DNA from: VRUE01 sp963715625
GTDB lineage: Bacteria; Actinomycetota; Thermoleophilia; Solirubrobacterales; 70-9
Assembly (NCBI GenBank): GCA_963715625.1
Contig: OY970260.1
Span: 2,480,001 to 2,544,000, forward strand
Reading direction: 5' to 3'
Length of the DNA: 64,000 bases
Shown here: positions 8,146 through 15,547 of the stretch, piece after piece
Numbering within the stretch: the first letter of the stretch is position 1
How the letters are laid out: the number at the start of each line of letters is the position of its first letter
Made by a program: the position numbers and the translations under genes
Notes under the pieces: generated by a model
Databases searched by the model: none
The model's input: the letters and a program-made list of their open reading frames with translations, nothing else
What the model was told of the DNA's origin: nothing

Positions 8146-8562
8146 TTACGCGCTAAACGAGTCGAGCGCGTTGTTCGTCCAGCCGTCGACTTCGTTGACG
8201 AGTTTCACGGCAACCTCCCGGTCGAGGGGAACCGCGTCCAGCAGCTCGTCGTAGCGCAGGGGGACGGCGTACTCGGTAAGCCGAACCACGGCTGGCGTGT
8301 CGAAGGGGAAGTCGATACCTGCGCCTTCGATCAGGGCGATGAGGTGGCGAAGATCGTGCGTGTACTCGAAGTTCACTGCGTGACGAGCGAGGACTGCCTT
8401 GAGCCACTTCTCGATGGCCTGTTGGGCGTGAAAACCGAGAACGGTGTCTGCGATTTCGGTGTTGGCTGCGAACTCTCGCAGGGCAACCGCATCCTCCGCG
8501 GCCTTGCGAGCCAGGAGGGCCGCGAGCTCTCCCGGCTCAAGCTCCTGCGAGGACCCGGCCAT
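8146..8562 (-). CDS. HEPN-domain protein (putative toxin of MNT-HEPN pair)
   Basis: A 138-residue HEPN-fold protein; the segment FHAQQAIEKWLKAVLARH followed by YTHDLRHLIALIEGAG is the recognisable core (about residues 48-85). In MNT-HEPN toxin-antitoxin systems the HEPN partner is usually a ribonuclease toxin neutralised by the nucleotidyltransferase, often by adenylylation of a C-terminal tyrosine. I do not see a clean R-x4-H-x-Y catalytic motif, so activity is uncertain. It is downstream of, and overlaps by 26 nt, the MNT gene on the same strand. The gene ends 8 bp after the tRNA, i.e. directly at the attachment site. Confidence 0.82.
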   Translation of the reverse strand: MAGSSQELEPGELAALLARKAAEDAVALREFAANTEIADTVLGFHAQQAIEKWLKAVLARHAVNFEYTHDLRHLIALIEGAGIDFPFDTPAVVRLTEYAVPLRYDELLDAVPLDREVAVKLVNEVDGWTNNALDSFSA

Positions 8563-8851
8563 CTTTGAGCGCTTCGTGCATCAACGTGCCCTGGACAGAG
8601 CCCCATCGCCGAGCGTGCTCGGCGCTGACCACGATCAGGTCGATCGGAACGCCCATTGCTCCGAGGGCTTCCCGAAGTCGCACGAACTCGTCTGCGCGAC
8701 TACTGAGCCCCGGCTCGACTACGAGAAGATCGAGATCTGAGCCCGGCCGGGCATTGCCACGAGCATGGGAGCCGAACAGGATTACCTTTGCGTCGGGGGC
8801 CGCCTCGGCAAGGCGTCGGCCCGCCTCGGCAATCAAGTGCTCGCTGGTCAT
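8537..8851 (-). CDS. MNT-type nucleotidyltransferase domain protein (putative antitoxin)
   Basis: A 104-residue minimal nucleotidyltransferase. The signature GSHARGNARPGSDLDLLVV shows the GS-x10-DxD catalytic motif; a third acidic residue lies in PIDLIVV. ATG at 8851 (MTSEHLIAEAG) is chosen since the domain begins immediately after; a longer reading would run into the conserved cassette tail. It precedes the HEPN gene with a 26-nt overlap, the standard MntA-HepT-like order. Predicted role: modify and silence the HEPN toxin, giving an addiction or phage-defence module. Confidence 0.83.
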   Translation of the reverse strand: MTSEHLIAEAGRRLAEAAPDAKVILFGSHARGNARPGSDLDLLVVEPGLSSRADEFVRLREALGAMGVPIDLIVVSAEHARRWGSVQGTLMHEALKDGRVLAGA

Positions 8852-8919
8852 TGCGCCAAGGTAGCTCATGGCCGTGACGGCTCGGCCCGTTGATCGCGCT
8901 AACCGCCTCATTCCGCGCT

Positions 8920-9071
8920 GAAACTTGGTCCCGAAATTGGTCCCCGACTCCACCGAACTCAGCCGAACTCCCTGGACGCAGTTCGCTGTCACAGGCCAGA
9001 TTCGGCTCTATAGACGGGTTCCGGCGCGACTCATAATCCGTCGGTCGAAGGTTCGAGTCCTTCCCGCCCCA
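8920..9071. repeat. Cassette tail plus tRNA 3' half, copy 1 (att-like)
   Basis: About 108 bp of conserved tail (starting AAACTTGGTCCCGAAATTGG) leads into 44 bp (9028-9071) identical to the 3' part of the CAT tRNA at 8094-8137. The whole unit recurs at 10013-10165 at roughly 85-90 percent identity by eye. A shorter relic of the tail (TTGGTCCCGAAATTGGTCCC) is at 9119-9138. This is the pattern left by site-specific integration into a tRNA gene. Confidence 0.85.
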
Positions 9072-9233
9072 TCAAGAAACGGCTCTGGAATGCGAAGTGT
9101 CGAGATCGCGAAGGAGATTTGGTCCCGAAATTGGTCCCGAACTCCCCCGGACCGCTCCGGACCGTGCCCTACCGCTTCGCGCCGGGGGGGGGCATGACAA
9201 GGCGGCACCCGGTTAGGCAGAGTGCCGGGCCAG

Positions 9234-9872
9234 ATGCAGCGCGCGAACGTCTACATCGACGGCTTCAATCTCTTCTACGGGGCGCTCAAAGGCCGGGCGC
9301 CACTCAAGTGGCTTGACCTCGCGGCCTTCGGTCGCGCCCTGCTGCTCCCCGATCAGGAACTGCATCGGCTCCGCTACTTCACAGCCCGGGTAGGTGGGCG
9401 AGCGGTCGATCCTCACCTCCCACAGCGCCAGGACACCTACCTGCGCGCCGTGGCGACACTGCCGGAGGTTTCGGTTCACGAAGGCTACTTCCAGACCAAA
9501 CCGGCCCGGTTGCCTCTGGCGTCCTCGCCGACCGACGCGCCGGAGATCGTCGAGGTCCTGCGAACGGAGGAGAAGGGCTCCGACGTGAACCTTGCTACTC
9601 ACCTGCTGCTCGACGCCTTCCGCCAGGACGCCGAGGTCGCCGTCGTCGTCTCCGACGACTACGACCTCAAGGAGCCGTTGCGGGTCGTCGTCAGCGCACT
9701 CGGTCGGACGCTCGGCGTCGCAAGCCCACGGTGCAGCCCGCGACTCGGCCGCGCCGTGGAGGCGAGCTTCTACCGGCCCCTTCACGAGGCGACACTGCGC
9801 GAATGCCAGCTCCCGGCGACGGTGGAGACGGACGGCGGTGCGATCAGCCGACCCGCCAGCTGGTCGCCCTAG
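9234..9872 (+). CDS. NYN-domain (PIN-like) putative ribonuclease
   Basis: A 212-residue protein of the NYN/PIN-like superfamily. Acidic catalytic-site motifs are readable: VYIDGFNLFYGAL (residues about 5-17), EKGSDVNLATHLLLDA (about 108-123) and VVVSDDYDL (about 130-138). Such proteins are metal-dependent RNases; several are linked to toxin or defence modules. ATG 9234 is preferred over GTG 9222 because the domain begins at once. It is the only intact gene in the second tRNA-anchored cassette. Confidence 0.8.
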   Translation: MQRANVYIDGFNLFYGALKGRAPLKWLDLAAFGRALLLPDQELHRLRYFTARVGGRAVDPHLPQRQDTYLRAVATLPEVSVHEGYFQTKPARLPLASSPTDAPEIVEVLRTEEKGSDVNLATHLLLDAFRQDAEVAVVVSDDYDLKEPLRVVVSALGRTLGVASPRCSPRLGRAVEASFYRPLHEATLRECQLPATVETDGGAISRPASWSP

Positions 9873-9881
9873 AAAAAGTGA

Positions 9882-9899
9882 GGCCGCCTTGCGGCGGCC
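9882..9899 (+). terminator. Hairpin after NYN gene
   Basis: Arms GGCCGCC (9882-9888) and GGCGGCC (9893-9899), loop TTGC, ten bases beyond the NYN stop. No clear T-run follows; probable but weak terminator. Confidence 0.45.
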
Positions 9900-10012
9900 C
9901 CCCTCCGGCTCCCGAAGCAACCGGAGTACGTGCTTGCAGGGTAGCAGGGCGTCCGGCCCCCGGCGCCGGAAGAGGCTGAAAAAGCAGCCGTCCAAGCTTG
10001 TCCGATGGCCTC

Positions 10013-10165
10013 GAAAACTTGGTTCCGAAATTGGTCCCCGACTCCACCGAGCTCAGCCGAACTCCTTGGACGCGATTCGCTCTATTGGGCCAAATTCGGC
10101 TCTATAGACGGGTTCCGGCGCGACTCATAATCCGTGGAGCGCAGGTTCGAGTCCTGCCCGCCCCA
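10013..10165. repeat. Cassette tail plus tRNA 3' half, copy 2 (att-like)
   Basis: Second copy of the tail (GAAAACTTGGTTCCGAAATT...) followed by a 44-bp tRNA 3' half at 10122-10165. The stretch CGGCTCTATAGACGGGTTCC and the following GGCGCGACTCATAATCCG are identical to copy 1. The tRNA part differs from the real tRNA in the variable loop and T stem (GGAGCGCAGGTTCGAGTCCTGC), but the T-stem changes stay paired, so it probably came from a different host tRNA allele carried by the element. Confidence 0.82.
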
Positions 10166-10176
10166 TAGTCGAGCGG

Positions 10177-10495
10177 TCAACCAGTTGCGTGCGCGGGCTC
10201 GCGAATCGTCCGCCGGGCGATGCGCGCTCCGGACGCCGGCTCGAAACGGCCGTAGAGAACCTCCGGATTGTTGACGGCTCGCTCCCAGTTGGCCTCGAGT
10301 TCGTCACGATGCTGCTCGACCCATTCTCGCACGAGCCGTAGCGCCCGGCTGGAAAGAGATCCTGCGAGAACTGCCCCCGTCGCGATCTCGATCTTGGCCG
10401 AATTCGCCGCTGTAGCGGGCATGAAGATGTGGCGGTGGATGATCGCCGAAGTACATCTCGATCACGATTCCGAAGAAGCTGTTGATGCGGGGCCT
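10177..10495 (-). pseudogene. DUF4160-family gene, frameshifted and start-less
   Basis: DUF4160 proteins are small proteins of unknown role often paired with DUF2442 in toxin-antitoxin-like loci. On the minus strand one frame reads RINSFFGIVIEMYFGDHPPP then HLHARYSGEF. One base later the adjacent frame continues AKIEIATGAVLAGSLSSRAL then RLVREWVEQHRDELEANWER. Together they make a normal DUF4160 protein, so a 1-nt indel lies near 10396. The codon expected to be ATG (before PRINSF-like) is AGG. No DUF2442 partner is visible. It lies just past the second tRNA 3' half, i.e. in a third cassette position. Confidence 0.65.
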
Positions 10496-10661
10496 TCGCC
10501 TCGTGCTGCTTCGCCTGCGCCACGCGCTCGCCCACCTGGTCGCCGGTCAGGGTGGAGAGCGGCGGGTCGATCGCGTCGCCGTCGAGATTGGCCTAAGACC
10601 GAGACCGAGACCGCCCTGGCGGCGCACCGTGAGCGCGCCTTGAGGCGCGATCTCCGGGGAG

Positions 10662-11849
10662 CTACGGCCGGTTGCGGCCGTAGCGGTCGTGTGCTTTGAC
10701 CCATTCCGAGGCCATGATCGCCCAGCCCAGCGACAGCTCGCCGCAGAGCACCGTTGCCGCGACGATCTCGGCGAGCTTGCGGACCTTCCCGCTGCCGTAG
10801 CAGCCGAGCAGCTCCAGGCATTCGCGCTGGGTGGCGAGCCCGGTGCCGCCGCCGTAGGTGGCGACGATCAGCGAGGGAAGCGTGATCGAGGCGTAGTAGT
10901 CGCCGTTTGGGAGCAGCTCGCTGAAGCCGAGGGCCGCCGAGGACTCGGCGACGTTGGCCGCGTCCTGGCCGGTGGCGATGAACAGGGCGGCGGTTCCGTT
11001 GGCCGACTGGAGGCCGTTGTTGTTGACCCCGGACATAAAGCCGCCGAGGTTCGCCACGTGCCGTATCCGCAGCAGCTTCTCGCCGCTCGTGTGCATCTGC
11101 TCCGCGATCAGGGCGGCTGGAATCGTCGCCTCCGCGACGACGCGCTTGCCCCGCGTGCGCAGCACGTTGATCTGGGAACTCTTCTTGTCGGTGGCGAAGT
11201 TCGACTCTAGATAGAAGTCGGTTATGCCCTCGTAGTTGGAGGTGATCCAGGCGCACGCCGCCGCGGTCGCCTTGCTCGAGAGGTTCTGACCCGCGGCGTC
11301 GCCGGTCGTGTAGTCAAAGCGCGTGAATAGGATCCGGCTGGCGGAATACTGCTCGATGCCGCGCAGCCGGCCGCTGCTGGTGGTGGCCTCGGCCGCTTGC
11401 CTGATCTCCTCGAAGTGCTCGGTTAGCCATTCCCCGAACGCTCGTGCCTCGCGGGCGCTCTCGAACACGAAGGCGGGGGCGCGCTGCATGGCGTCGTCGA
11501 GGATCGTGGTCTTCACGCCGCCGGCCTCGCGCAGCGTCTTCATCCCGCGGTTGTAGCTGGCCACCAGCGTGCCCTCGCTGGTGGCCAAGGGAACGTAGAA
11601 CTCACCCTGCGCGTACTCCCCGTCGACGAGTAGCGGGCCGGCGACGCCGATCGGCACCTGCGCCACCCCGGTGAAGTGCTCGATGTTGCCGGACAGAACC
11701 GACGGATCGAAGGAGTAGTGGGAGACGTGCTCCAGCCCGACGCCCGTCTGCTCGCGCAGAAAGGCGCGACGCGCCTCTGCGGCCTCGGGCGTGTAGTCGT
11801 TCTCGCGATCACGCGGGATCTTCTTGCGTTTCGACCGGGTGGGCGTCAT
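10662..11849 (-). CDS. Hydroxymethylglutaryl-CoA reductase (class I-like)
   Basis: Reduces HMG-CoA to mevalonate with NADPH, the committed step of the mevalonate route to isoprenoids. The 395-residue protein shows VPIGVAGPLLVDGEY, the cofactor-site TTGDAAGQNLSSKAT, NNNGLQSANGTAALFIATGQ with the catalytic acidic region DAANV, ATYGGGTGLATQRECLELLG, and a C-terminal catalytic-type histidine in VKAHDRYGRN. These are class I rather than class II features. ATG 11849 is preceded by AGGAGCAG; an in-frame ATG at 11882 is less well placed. No other mevalonate-pathway gene is in the window. It diverges from the phasin-like genes. Confidence 0.9.
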   Translation of the reverse strand: MTPTRSKRKKIPRDRENDYTPEAAEARRAFLREQTGVGLEHVSHYSFDPSVLSGNIEHFTGVAQVPIGVAGPLLVDGEYAQGEFYVPLATSEGTLVASYNRGMKTLREAGGVKTTILDDAMQRAPAFVFESAREARAFGEWLTEHFEEIRQAAEATTSSGRLRGIEQYSASRILFTRFDYTTGDAAGQNLSSKATAAACAWITSNYEGITDFYLESNFATDKKSSQINVLRTRGKRVVAEATIPAALIAEQMHTSGEKLLRIRHVANLGGFMSGVNNNGLQSANGTAALFIATGQDAANVAESSAALGFSELLPNGDYYASITLPSLIVATYGGGTGLATQRECLELLGCYGSGKVRKLAEIVAATVLCGELSLGWAIMASEWVKAHDRYGRNRP

Positions 11850-12074
11850 CTGGTCTGCTCCTGCCGGAACCACGATGCTCATGCATGAATCTACAAGCTC
11901 GCCTTCTGCCCGGTACAGGCTCGTTTTGGCTGGCTGTCCAGCACGCAAATGATCCGTAGCTTTTCCGGATGCGGGCTGTCGCGATGCAGGCAAGGATTTG
12001 AGCTGCAACTCTTGCCAAGCGCCCCGATGGGGCGACGAACGGCTAACCCGACGGGGAAGCGGAAGGAAGTGCAA

Positions 12075-12350
12075 ATGGGACTCGCAGACAAATCGGTGGA
12101 GCTGTCCGAAGAAGTGTTGGAGGAGATCAAAGACGGACAGGAGGCGGCAATCGGCGCGGTTCGCAGCTTCGTCGGCAGCGTCAACAAGACCCTCGCTGGA
12201 TCGGCGAGCCCCTCGCAGGTCGAGGAAATCGTCAACTCGGCCCTGAAGATGGCCGACAAGCTGGTCGAAACCCAGTACGACTTCCTGAAGAAAGTCGTGC
12301 ACAGCGCCGGCGAGTCGGTTGCGGCCGGCGAGGAGGCAAAGTCGGAATGA
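12075..12350 (+). CDS. Phasin-like helical protein 1
   Basis: A 91-residue, fully helical, acidic protein (MGLADKSVELSEEVLEEIKD ... VEEIVNSALKMADKLVETQYDFLKKVV). Spacing of hydrophobic residues and the AQ/TQYDFL element resemble short phasin-type proteins that coat polyhydroxyalkanoate or other granules, though similar helices occur in unrelated proteins. A good ribosome site GGAAGGAAG lies before ATG 12075. It overlaps the next, homologous gene by 4 nt and diverges from HMG-CoA reductase across a gap of about 225 bp. Confidence 0.6.
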   Translation: MGLADKSVELSEEVLEEIKDGQEAAIGAVRSFVGSVNKTLAGSASPSQVEEIVNSALKMADKLVETQYDFLKKVVHSAGESVAAGEEAKSE

Positions 12351-12661
12351 CCGCGCCCAAAGCGGAAGTCGCCAAAGCCGCAGACAAGGAGACCAAGGAG
12401 CTCTCCGAGCAGTGGCTCGAGCTGATCAGGACCGGCCAGGGGGCGTTGGCCGAGACGCTGTCGGAGTTCGTCGAGACCGTGCGGAGGGTGGTGCCGAGCG
12501 CCGGCGTCGCCAAGCAGCGGGAGATCATCAACTCCGGCCTGGAGATGGCGCAGGCGATCGCCCGGGCTCAGCACAACGCCGTGCGGAGCATCGCGCGCAG
12601 CGTCGTGGTGGTCAACGTGGAGGTCGATACGGACGTCAACGTAGACGTAGACGTGGCCTGA
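12347..12661 (+). CDS. Phasin-like helical protein 2
   Basis: A 104-residue paralogue of the previous gene: QWLELIRTGQGALAETLSEF and GLEMAQAIARAQHNAVRSIA align with its neighbour. It ends in a curious valine/aspartate tail, VVVVNVEVDTDVNVDVDVA, encoded by short near-repeats of GACGTNAACGT type and predicted to be a beta strand rather than helix. Start ATG overlaps the upstream stop (ATGA), so the two are coupled. The pair could form a hetero-oligomeric surface layer on a hydrophobic inclusion; this is inference from the helical pattern only. Confidence 0.55.
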   Translation: MTAPKAEVAKAADKETKELSEQWLELIRTGQGALAETLSEFVETVRRVVPSAGVAKQREIINSGLEMAQAIARAQHNAVRSIARSVVVVNVEVDTDVNVDVDVA

Positions 12662-12687
12662 CCGCGAGGCGAAACGCAGCGCGTCGC

Positions 12688-12800
12688 CTAGATCCGCTTG
12701 CGGAGGATCTCGCCGGAGGCGAGATCGAGGGAGAACATGTGGGTTTGGTTCGCGTGGAGGTCGAGGCCACGCGCGGCATAGTGTCGGTCATGGTCGGCAC
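12688..12800 (-). pseudogene. Possible IS110-type transposase N-terminal remnant
   Basis: The minus strand encodes RHYAARGLDLHANQTHMF then SLDLASGEILRKRI before a TAG at 12688-12690. The G-[LIV]-D-[LV]-H-x-x-Q-x-x-x-x-x-D pattern matches the start of IS110-family DEDD transposases. Only about 35 codons remain, with no ATG in frame and no visible rest of the element. Confidence 0.35.
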
Positions 12801-12836
12801 CTCCCAAAGTTGGGGTTGAACTGAACCGCCCATAGA

Positions 12837-14174
12837 GTGTCATCTGTGGTCTCGCTAGAGGCAATCCCGATCCCGCCGATCCCGCGCCCTCCTCTGGTGC
12901 CCGACCCGTTGCGGCGCATTCGGGCGCCCCGCGACCTCGGGGCGGTCAGCGCGCGCGCTGACGAGGTGGCCGATGTCGAGGCGCTGGGCATGGCGGCCAC
13001 CGGCATCGAGCGGATCTGGGCCGGAGTGGAGCGCCTGTACCGCAGTGGCTTCTATCCGGCGATCGCTCTCTGCGTGCGTCGCCACGGTCAGGTCGTGCTC
13101 GACCGCGCGATTGGTCATGCGTGCGGCAACGGGCCGTCCGACCGACAGGACGCGGCGCGCACGCTGGCCACGCCCGAGACGCCGTTCGTCATCTTCTCCG
13201 CATCCAAGGCGATGACGGCCGTCGTGGCCCACCTGCTCGACGAGCGCGGGCTGCTGCATGTAGACGACCGAGTGTGCGAGTACATCCCCGAGTACGCTGC
13301 CCACGGCAAGGAGGCCATCACCATCGGGCAGGTGCTCTCCCACCGCGCGGGGGTGCCGAACCTGCCGGCCGACGCGTTCGATCTGGACCGCTTTGGAGAC
13401 CGGGAGTTCCGGCTGGAGACGTTGTGCGCGGCCAAACCCCGCTCGCGCCCTGGGAAGCTGCTCTCCTACCACGCGGTGTCGGGCGGCTTCATCATCGCTG
13501 AGATCGTGCAGCGGGTGACCGGCAGGGACATTCGCACCGTGCTGGGGCAGGAGATCCTCGACCCGCTCGGTTTTCGCTGGGGAAACTACGGCGTCAGCCC
13601 GAAGGACGTCGAGCGTGTCGCCGTGAGCTACCCCACCGGCCCGCCGGCGCTGCCGCCGCTGTCCACCGTGCTCCAGCGTGCGCTGGGCCTCCCGCCGGAT
13701 GAGATCACCGTCCGCTCCAACGACCCGCGTTTCCTCACCGGCATCGTTCCGTCCGGCAATGTCGTCACAACCGCCAACGAGCTCTCGCGCTTCTTCGAGT
13801 TGCTGGGCGCCGGTGGCGAGCTCGACGGCGTGCGCATCCTCGAGCCGCGCACGATCCGCCGCGCCATATCCGAGCGGGCGTTTCGCGAGATCGACTTCTC
13901 CCTGGTGGCTCCCCTGCGCCACGCCAGTGGGTTCATGCTGGGCGCTAGGGCGGTCAGCCTGTTCGGTCCCGACACCGAGGAGGCATTCGGCCACCTCGGC
14001 TTCACCAACGTACTCGGCTGGGCCGACCCCGAGCGCGCGCTGTCGGTAGGCCTGATGACCAGCGGGAAGCCTATGCTTCACCCGGCTTTGGGGGACCTGT
14101 GGCTGCTCACGCGTGCGATCGGCCAGGAGGCGCCCAAGGTGGCACGCACGGGAATCTGGTTCACGGAAACCTGA
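12837..14174 (+). CDS. Serine hydrolase, beta-lactamase/class C-like family
   Basis: A 445-residue penicillin-binding-protein-like esterase/peptidase. The nucleophile motif S-x-x-K appears as FSASKAM (about residue 122-125), the tyrosine motif as SYHAVSGG (Y-x-x) and the third motif as HLGF. Members include esterases, D-aminopeptidases and beta-lactamase relatives; the substrate cannot be assigned. No signal peptide is visible, so a cytosolic location is likely. The proline-rich N-terminus (IPIPPIPRPPLVPDPL) is low complexity, and the true start may be one of GTG 12837, GTG 12846 or later. The 3' end overlaps the antisense winged-helix reading by about 97 nt. Confidence 0.82.
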   Translation: MSSVVSLEAIPIPPIPRPPLVPDPLRRIRAPRDLGAVSARADEVADVEALGMAATGIERIWAGVERLYRSGFYPAIALCVRRHGQVVLDRAIGHACGNGPSDRQDAARTLATPETPFVIFSASKAMTAVVAHLLDERGLLHVDDRVCEYIPEYAAHGKEAITIGQVLSHRAGVPNLPADAFDLDRFGDREFRLETLCAAKPRSRPGKLLSYHAVSGGFIIAEIVQRVTGRDIRTVLGQEILDPLGFRWGNYGVSPKDVERVAVSYPTGPPALPPLSTVLQRALGLPPDEITVRSNDPRFLTGIVPSGNVVTTANELSRFFELLGAGGELDGVRILEPRTIRRAISERAFREIDFSLVAPLRHASGFMLGARAVSLFGPDTEEAFGHLGFTNVLGWADPERALSVGLMTSGKPMLHPALGDLWLLTRAIGQEAPKVARTGIWFTET

Positions 14175-14605
14175 GCTCGACCTCGGTTCGCCTGGCGGCA
14201 CATTTGCTCGCAGTCGGACATGCGGACACCACGCAGACCCCAGCCTCGGTCCGTTCCTCGGGGAGTGAAATAGACGCGAATAGTTTCAATGATGGCCTCA
14301 TTCAGATGGCCGATCCGCTCATAGCTCTCGGGAGTAACTACTCCTCTGGTCACCGGGAAGAAGAAGATGTTCTTGGCGCTCGCCTCCTTGAGTTCGGATC
14401 TCAAACGCCCCTCTTTTTCGAGCCGTTTGCAGAGCTTGTAGACCTTCTCGCGGTCTGCTCCGAGTTGGATGGCGAGCTCGCGCGTCGTCAAAGGCCCAAT
14501 GGCTTCAAGGGTTTCAACAATTTGTGTCTCCACACTCCGAGGGTAAGTGACTGGTCGGACAATCCTCCCGGGCGTCAGCTCAATTCCTATTCGCGGCAGC
14601 CGCAT
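14078..14605 (-). CDS. Putative winged-helix DNA-binding protein
   Basis: From ATG 14605 the protein has an IclR/MarR-like winged-helix segment: VETQIVETLEAIGPLTTREL, AIQLGADREKVYKLCKRLEK and EGRLRSELKE, followed by a wing-like KNIFFFPVTRGVV. This part (about residues 25-90) looks genuine and comes from a stretch with lower G+C. After about residue 115 the sequence loses family character and runs antisense into the end of the serine hydrolase. The C-terminus may therefore be decayed or read past its original stop. No regulated partner is evident. Confidence 0.45.
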   Translation of the reverse strand: MRLPRIGIELTPGRIVRPVTYPRSVETQIVETLEAIGPLTTRELAIQLGADREKVYKLCKRLEKEGRLRSELKEASAKNIFFFPVTRGVVTPESYERIGHLNEAIIETIRVYFTPRGTDRGWGLRGVRMSDCEQMCRQANRGRAQVSVNQIPVRATLGASWPIARVSSHRSPKAG

Positions 14606-14885
14606 CGGATTGCGCTTCAGCCCGGAAGCTATGCGGCTCGCCGTCGTTAGGAGCTGGCCTGGCCCGCGTTGGGCGACGATTCTTCTGCGATGCGGGCTAA
14701 AAGCGCAGCAAGCATGGACCCTCAGGCGCGTGCAGCCGAAAAGCGGCGCTCGGCGCCTTGACGAACGCGCGATCTCCGGCGGCGGCAAGTCGGTTGCTCA
14801 GCTGAAGCGCGAGAACGAGGTTTTTGCCCCGCTGGCGACCGATGCCCGGATAGAGTTCGCTGCCTCCCGCTCCCTCGGCTGATCG

Positions 14886-15270
14886 ATGCCCGAGAAGCCT
14901 CCTCTCCGCCCCGAAGAGGTGCGGCGCATCCTGCGCGAGCTGGCACCGCTGTCGGAGGACCGACGGATCATCCTTGTCGGAGGGCAGGCTGTGGCCTTCT
15001 GGGCCGCCTTCTTCAAGCTGAAGCCGCGCTCAGCAGAGCAGGAGATCTTCACGAGCAAGGACATCGATTTCGAGGGCGCAGCGAGAACGGCGCGGAGGGC
15101 CGGCGAGCTTCTGGGCGGCGAGGTGCAAATTCCGACGATTGACGACCACACGCCAAACACCGGGATTGTCCTGTTTGAGGATTCCGAAGGGGAGACGCGG
15201 GAGATCGATTTTCTCGTGGCCCCCTACGGCTTGGACGGTCGGGATGTCCGCGACAGCGCGGTGCTTCTCT
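14886..15270 (+). pseudogene. Truncated nucleotidyltransferase (AbiEii/DUF6036-like)
   Basis: The first about 128 codons encode a nucleotidyltransferase-fold N-terminus: RRILRELAPLSEDRRIILVG with GGQAVAFWAAFF, then SKDIDFEG and ETREIDFLVAPYGLDGRDV, which supply the usual acidic pairs. After VRDSAV the frame degenerates into Arg-rich out-of-frame sequence although no stop occurs until 15741-15743. In the next frame a VapC tail begins. I read this as a gene truncated by deletion and fused to unrelated toxin sequence. AbiEii-like nucleotidyltransferases act as toxins with an AbiEi-type partner; no such partner is visible upstream. Confidence 0.6.
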
Positions 15271-15435
15271 GCCGCACGGATCAAGGCACGCGGCGGCCTC
15301 GCCTACGCGGACGCCTTTTGTGTCGCAACCGCGGAGCGCCTGCAGGCAGCGCTTTTTTGGACGGGCGATCCAGAGATCGTGGCCGTGTCCGGAAGCGTGA
15401 GCTGCGAGGTCGTGGATCTGCGCGGCGGAGGCTGA
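15262..15435 (+). pseudogene. C-terminal fragment of a VapC-type PIN toxin
   Basis: In the +1 frame relative to the upstream nucleotidyltransferase the DNA reads AARIKARGGLAYADAFCVA then TAERLQAALFWTGDPEIVAV and a final strand SCEVVDL. This is the last third of a PIN-domain VapC: the YADAF acidic position and TGDPE (third and fourth acidic residues) are kept. The N-terminal two thirds are missing. It marks a deletion junction near 15262-15270 between two toxin-antitoxin-like genes. Confidence 0.6.
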
Positions 15436-15477
15436 CTCACATCGAAGGGCTCGGGTTACGTCGCCACCGCTGCAGCG

Positions 15478-15517
15478 AAGGCCGCGGGTGGCGCGTAGAG
15501 GCCCCGCCCGCGGCCTT
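15478..15517 (-). terminator. Hairpin downstream of the IPT/PASTA gene
   Basis: Arms AAGGCCGCGGG (15478-15488) and CCCGCGGCCTT (15507-15517), 11 bp perfect, about 30 bp beyond the stop of the minus-strand gene and just after the VapC fragment. It could serve both directions. Confidence 0.55.
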
Positions 15518-15547
15518 GTTGCATCGAGAGGATCGAGTGCTTGGCGG

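Noticed and set aside
8925..9197. Plus-strand open frame across the att-like repeat
   Set aside because: It is read through the cassette tail and the tRNA 3' half; no protein family features.
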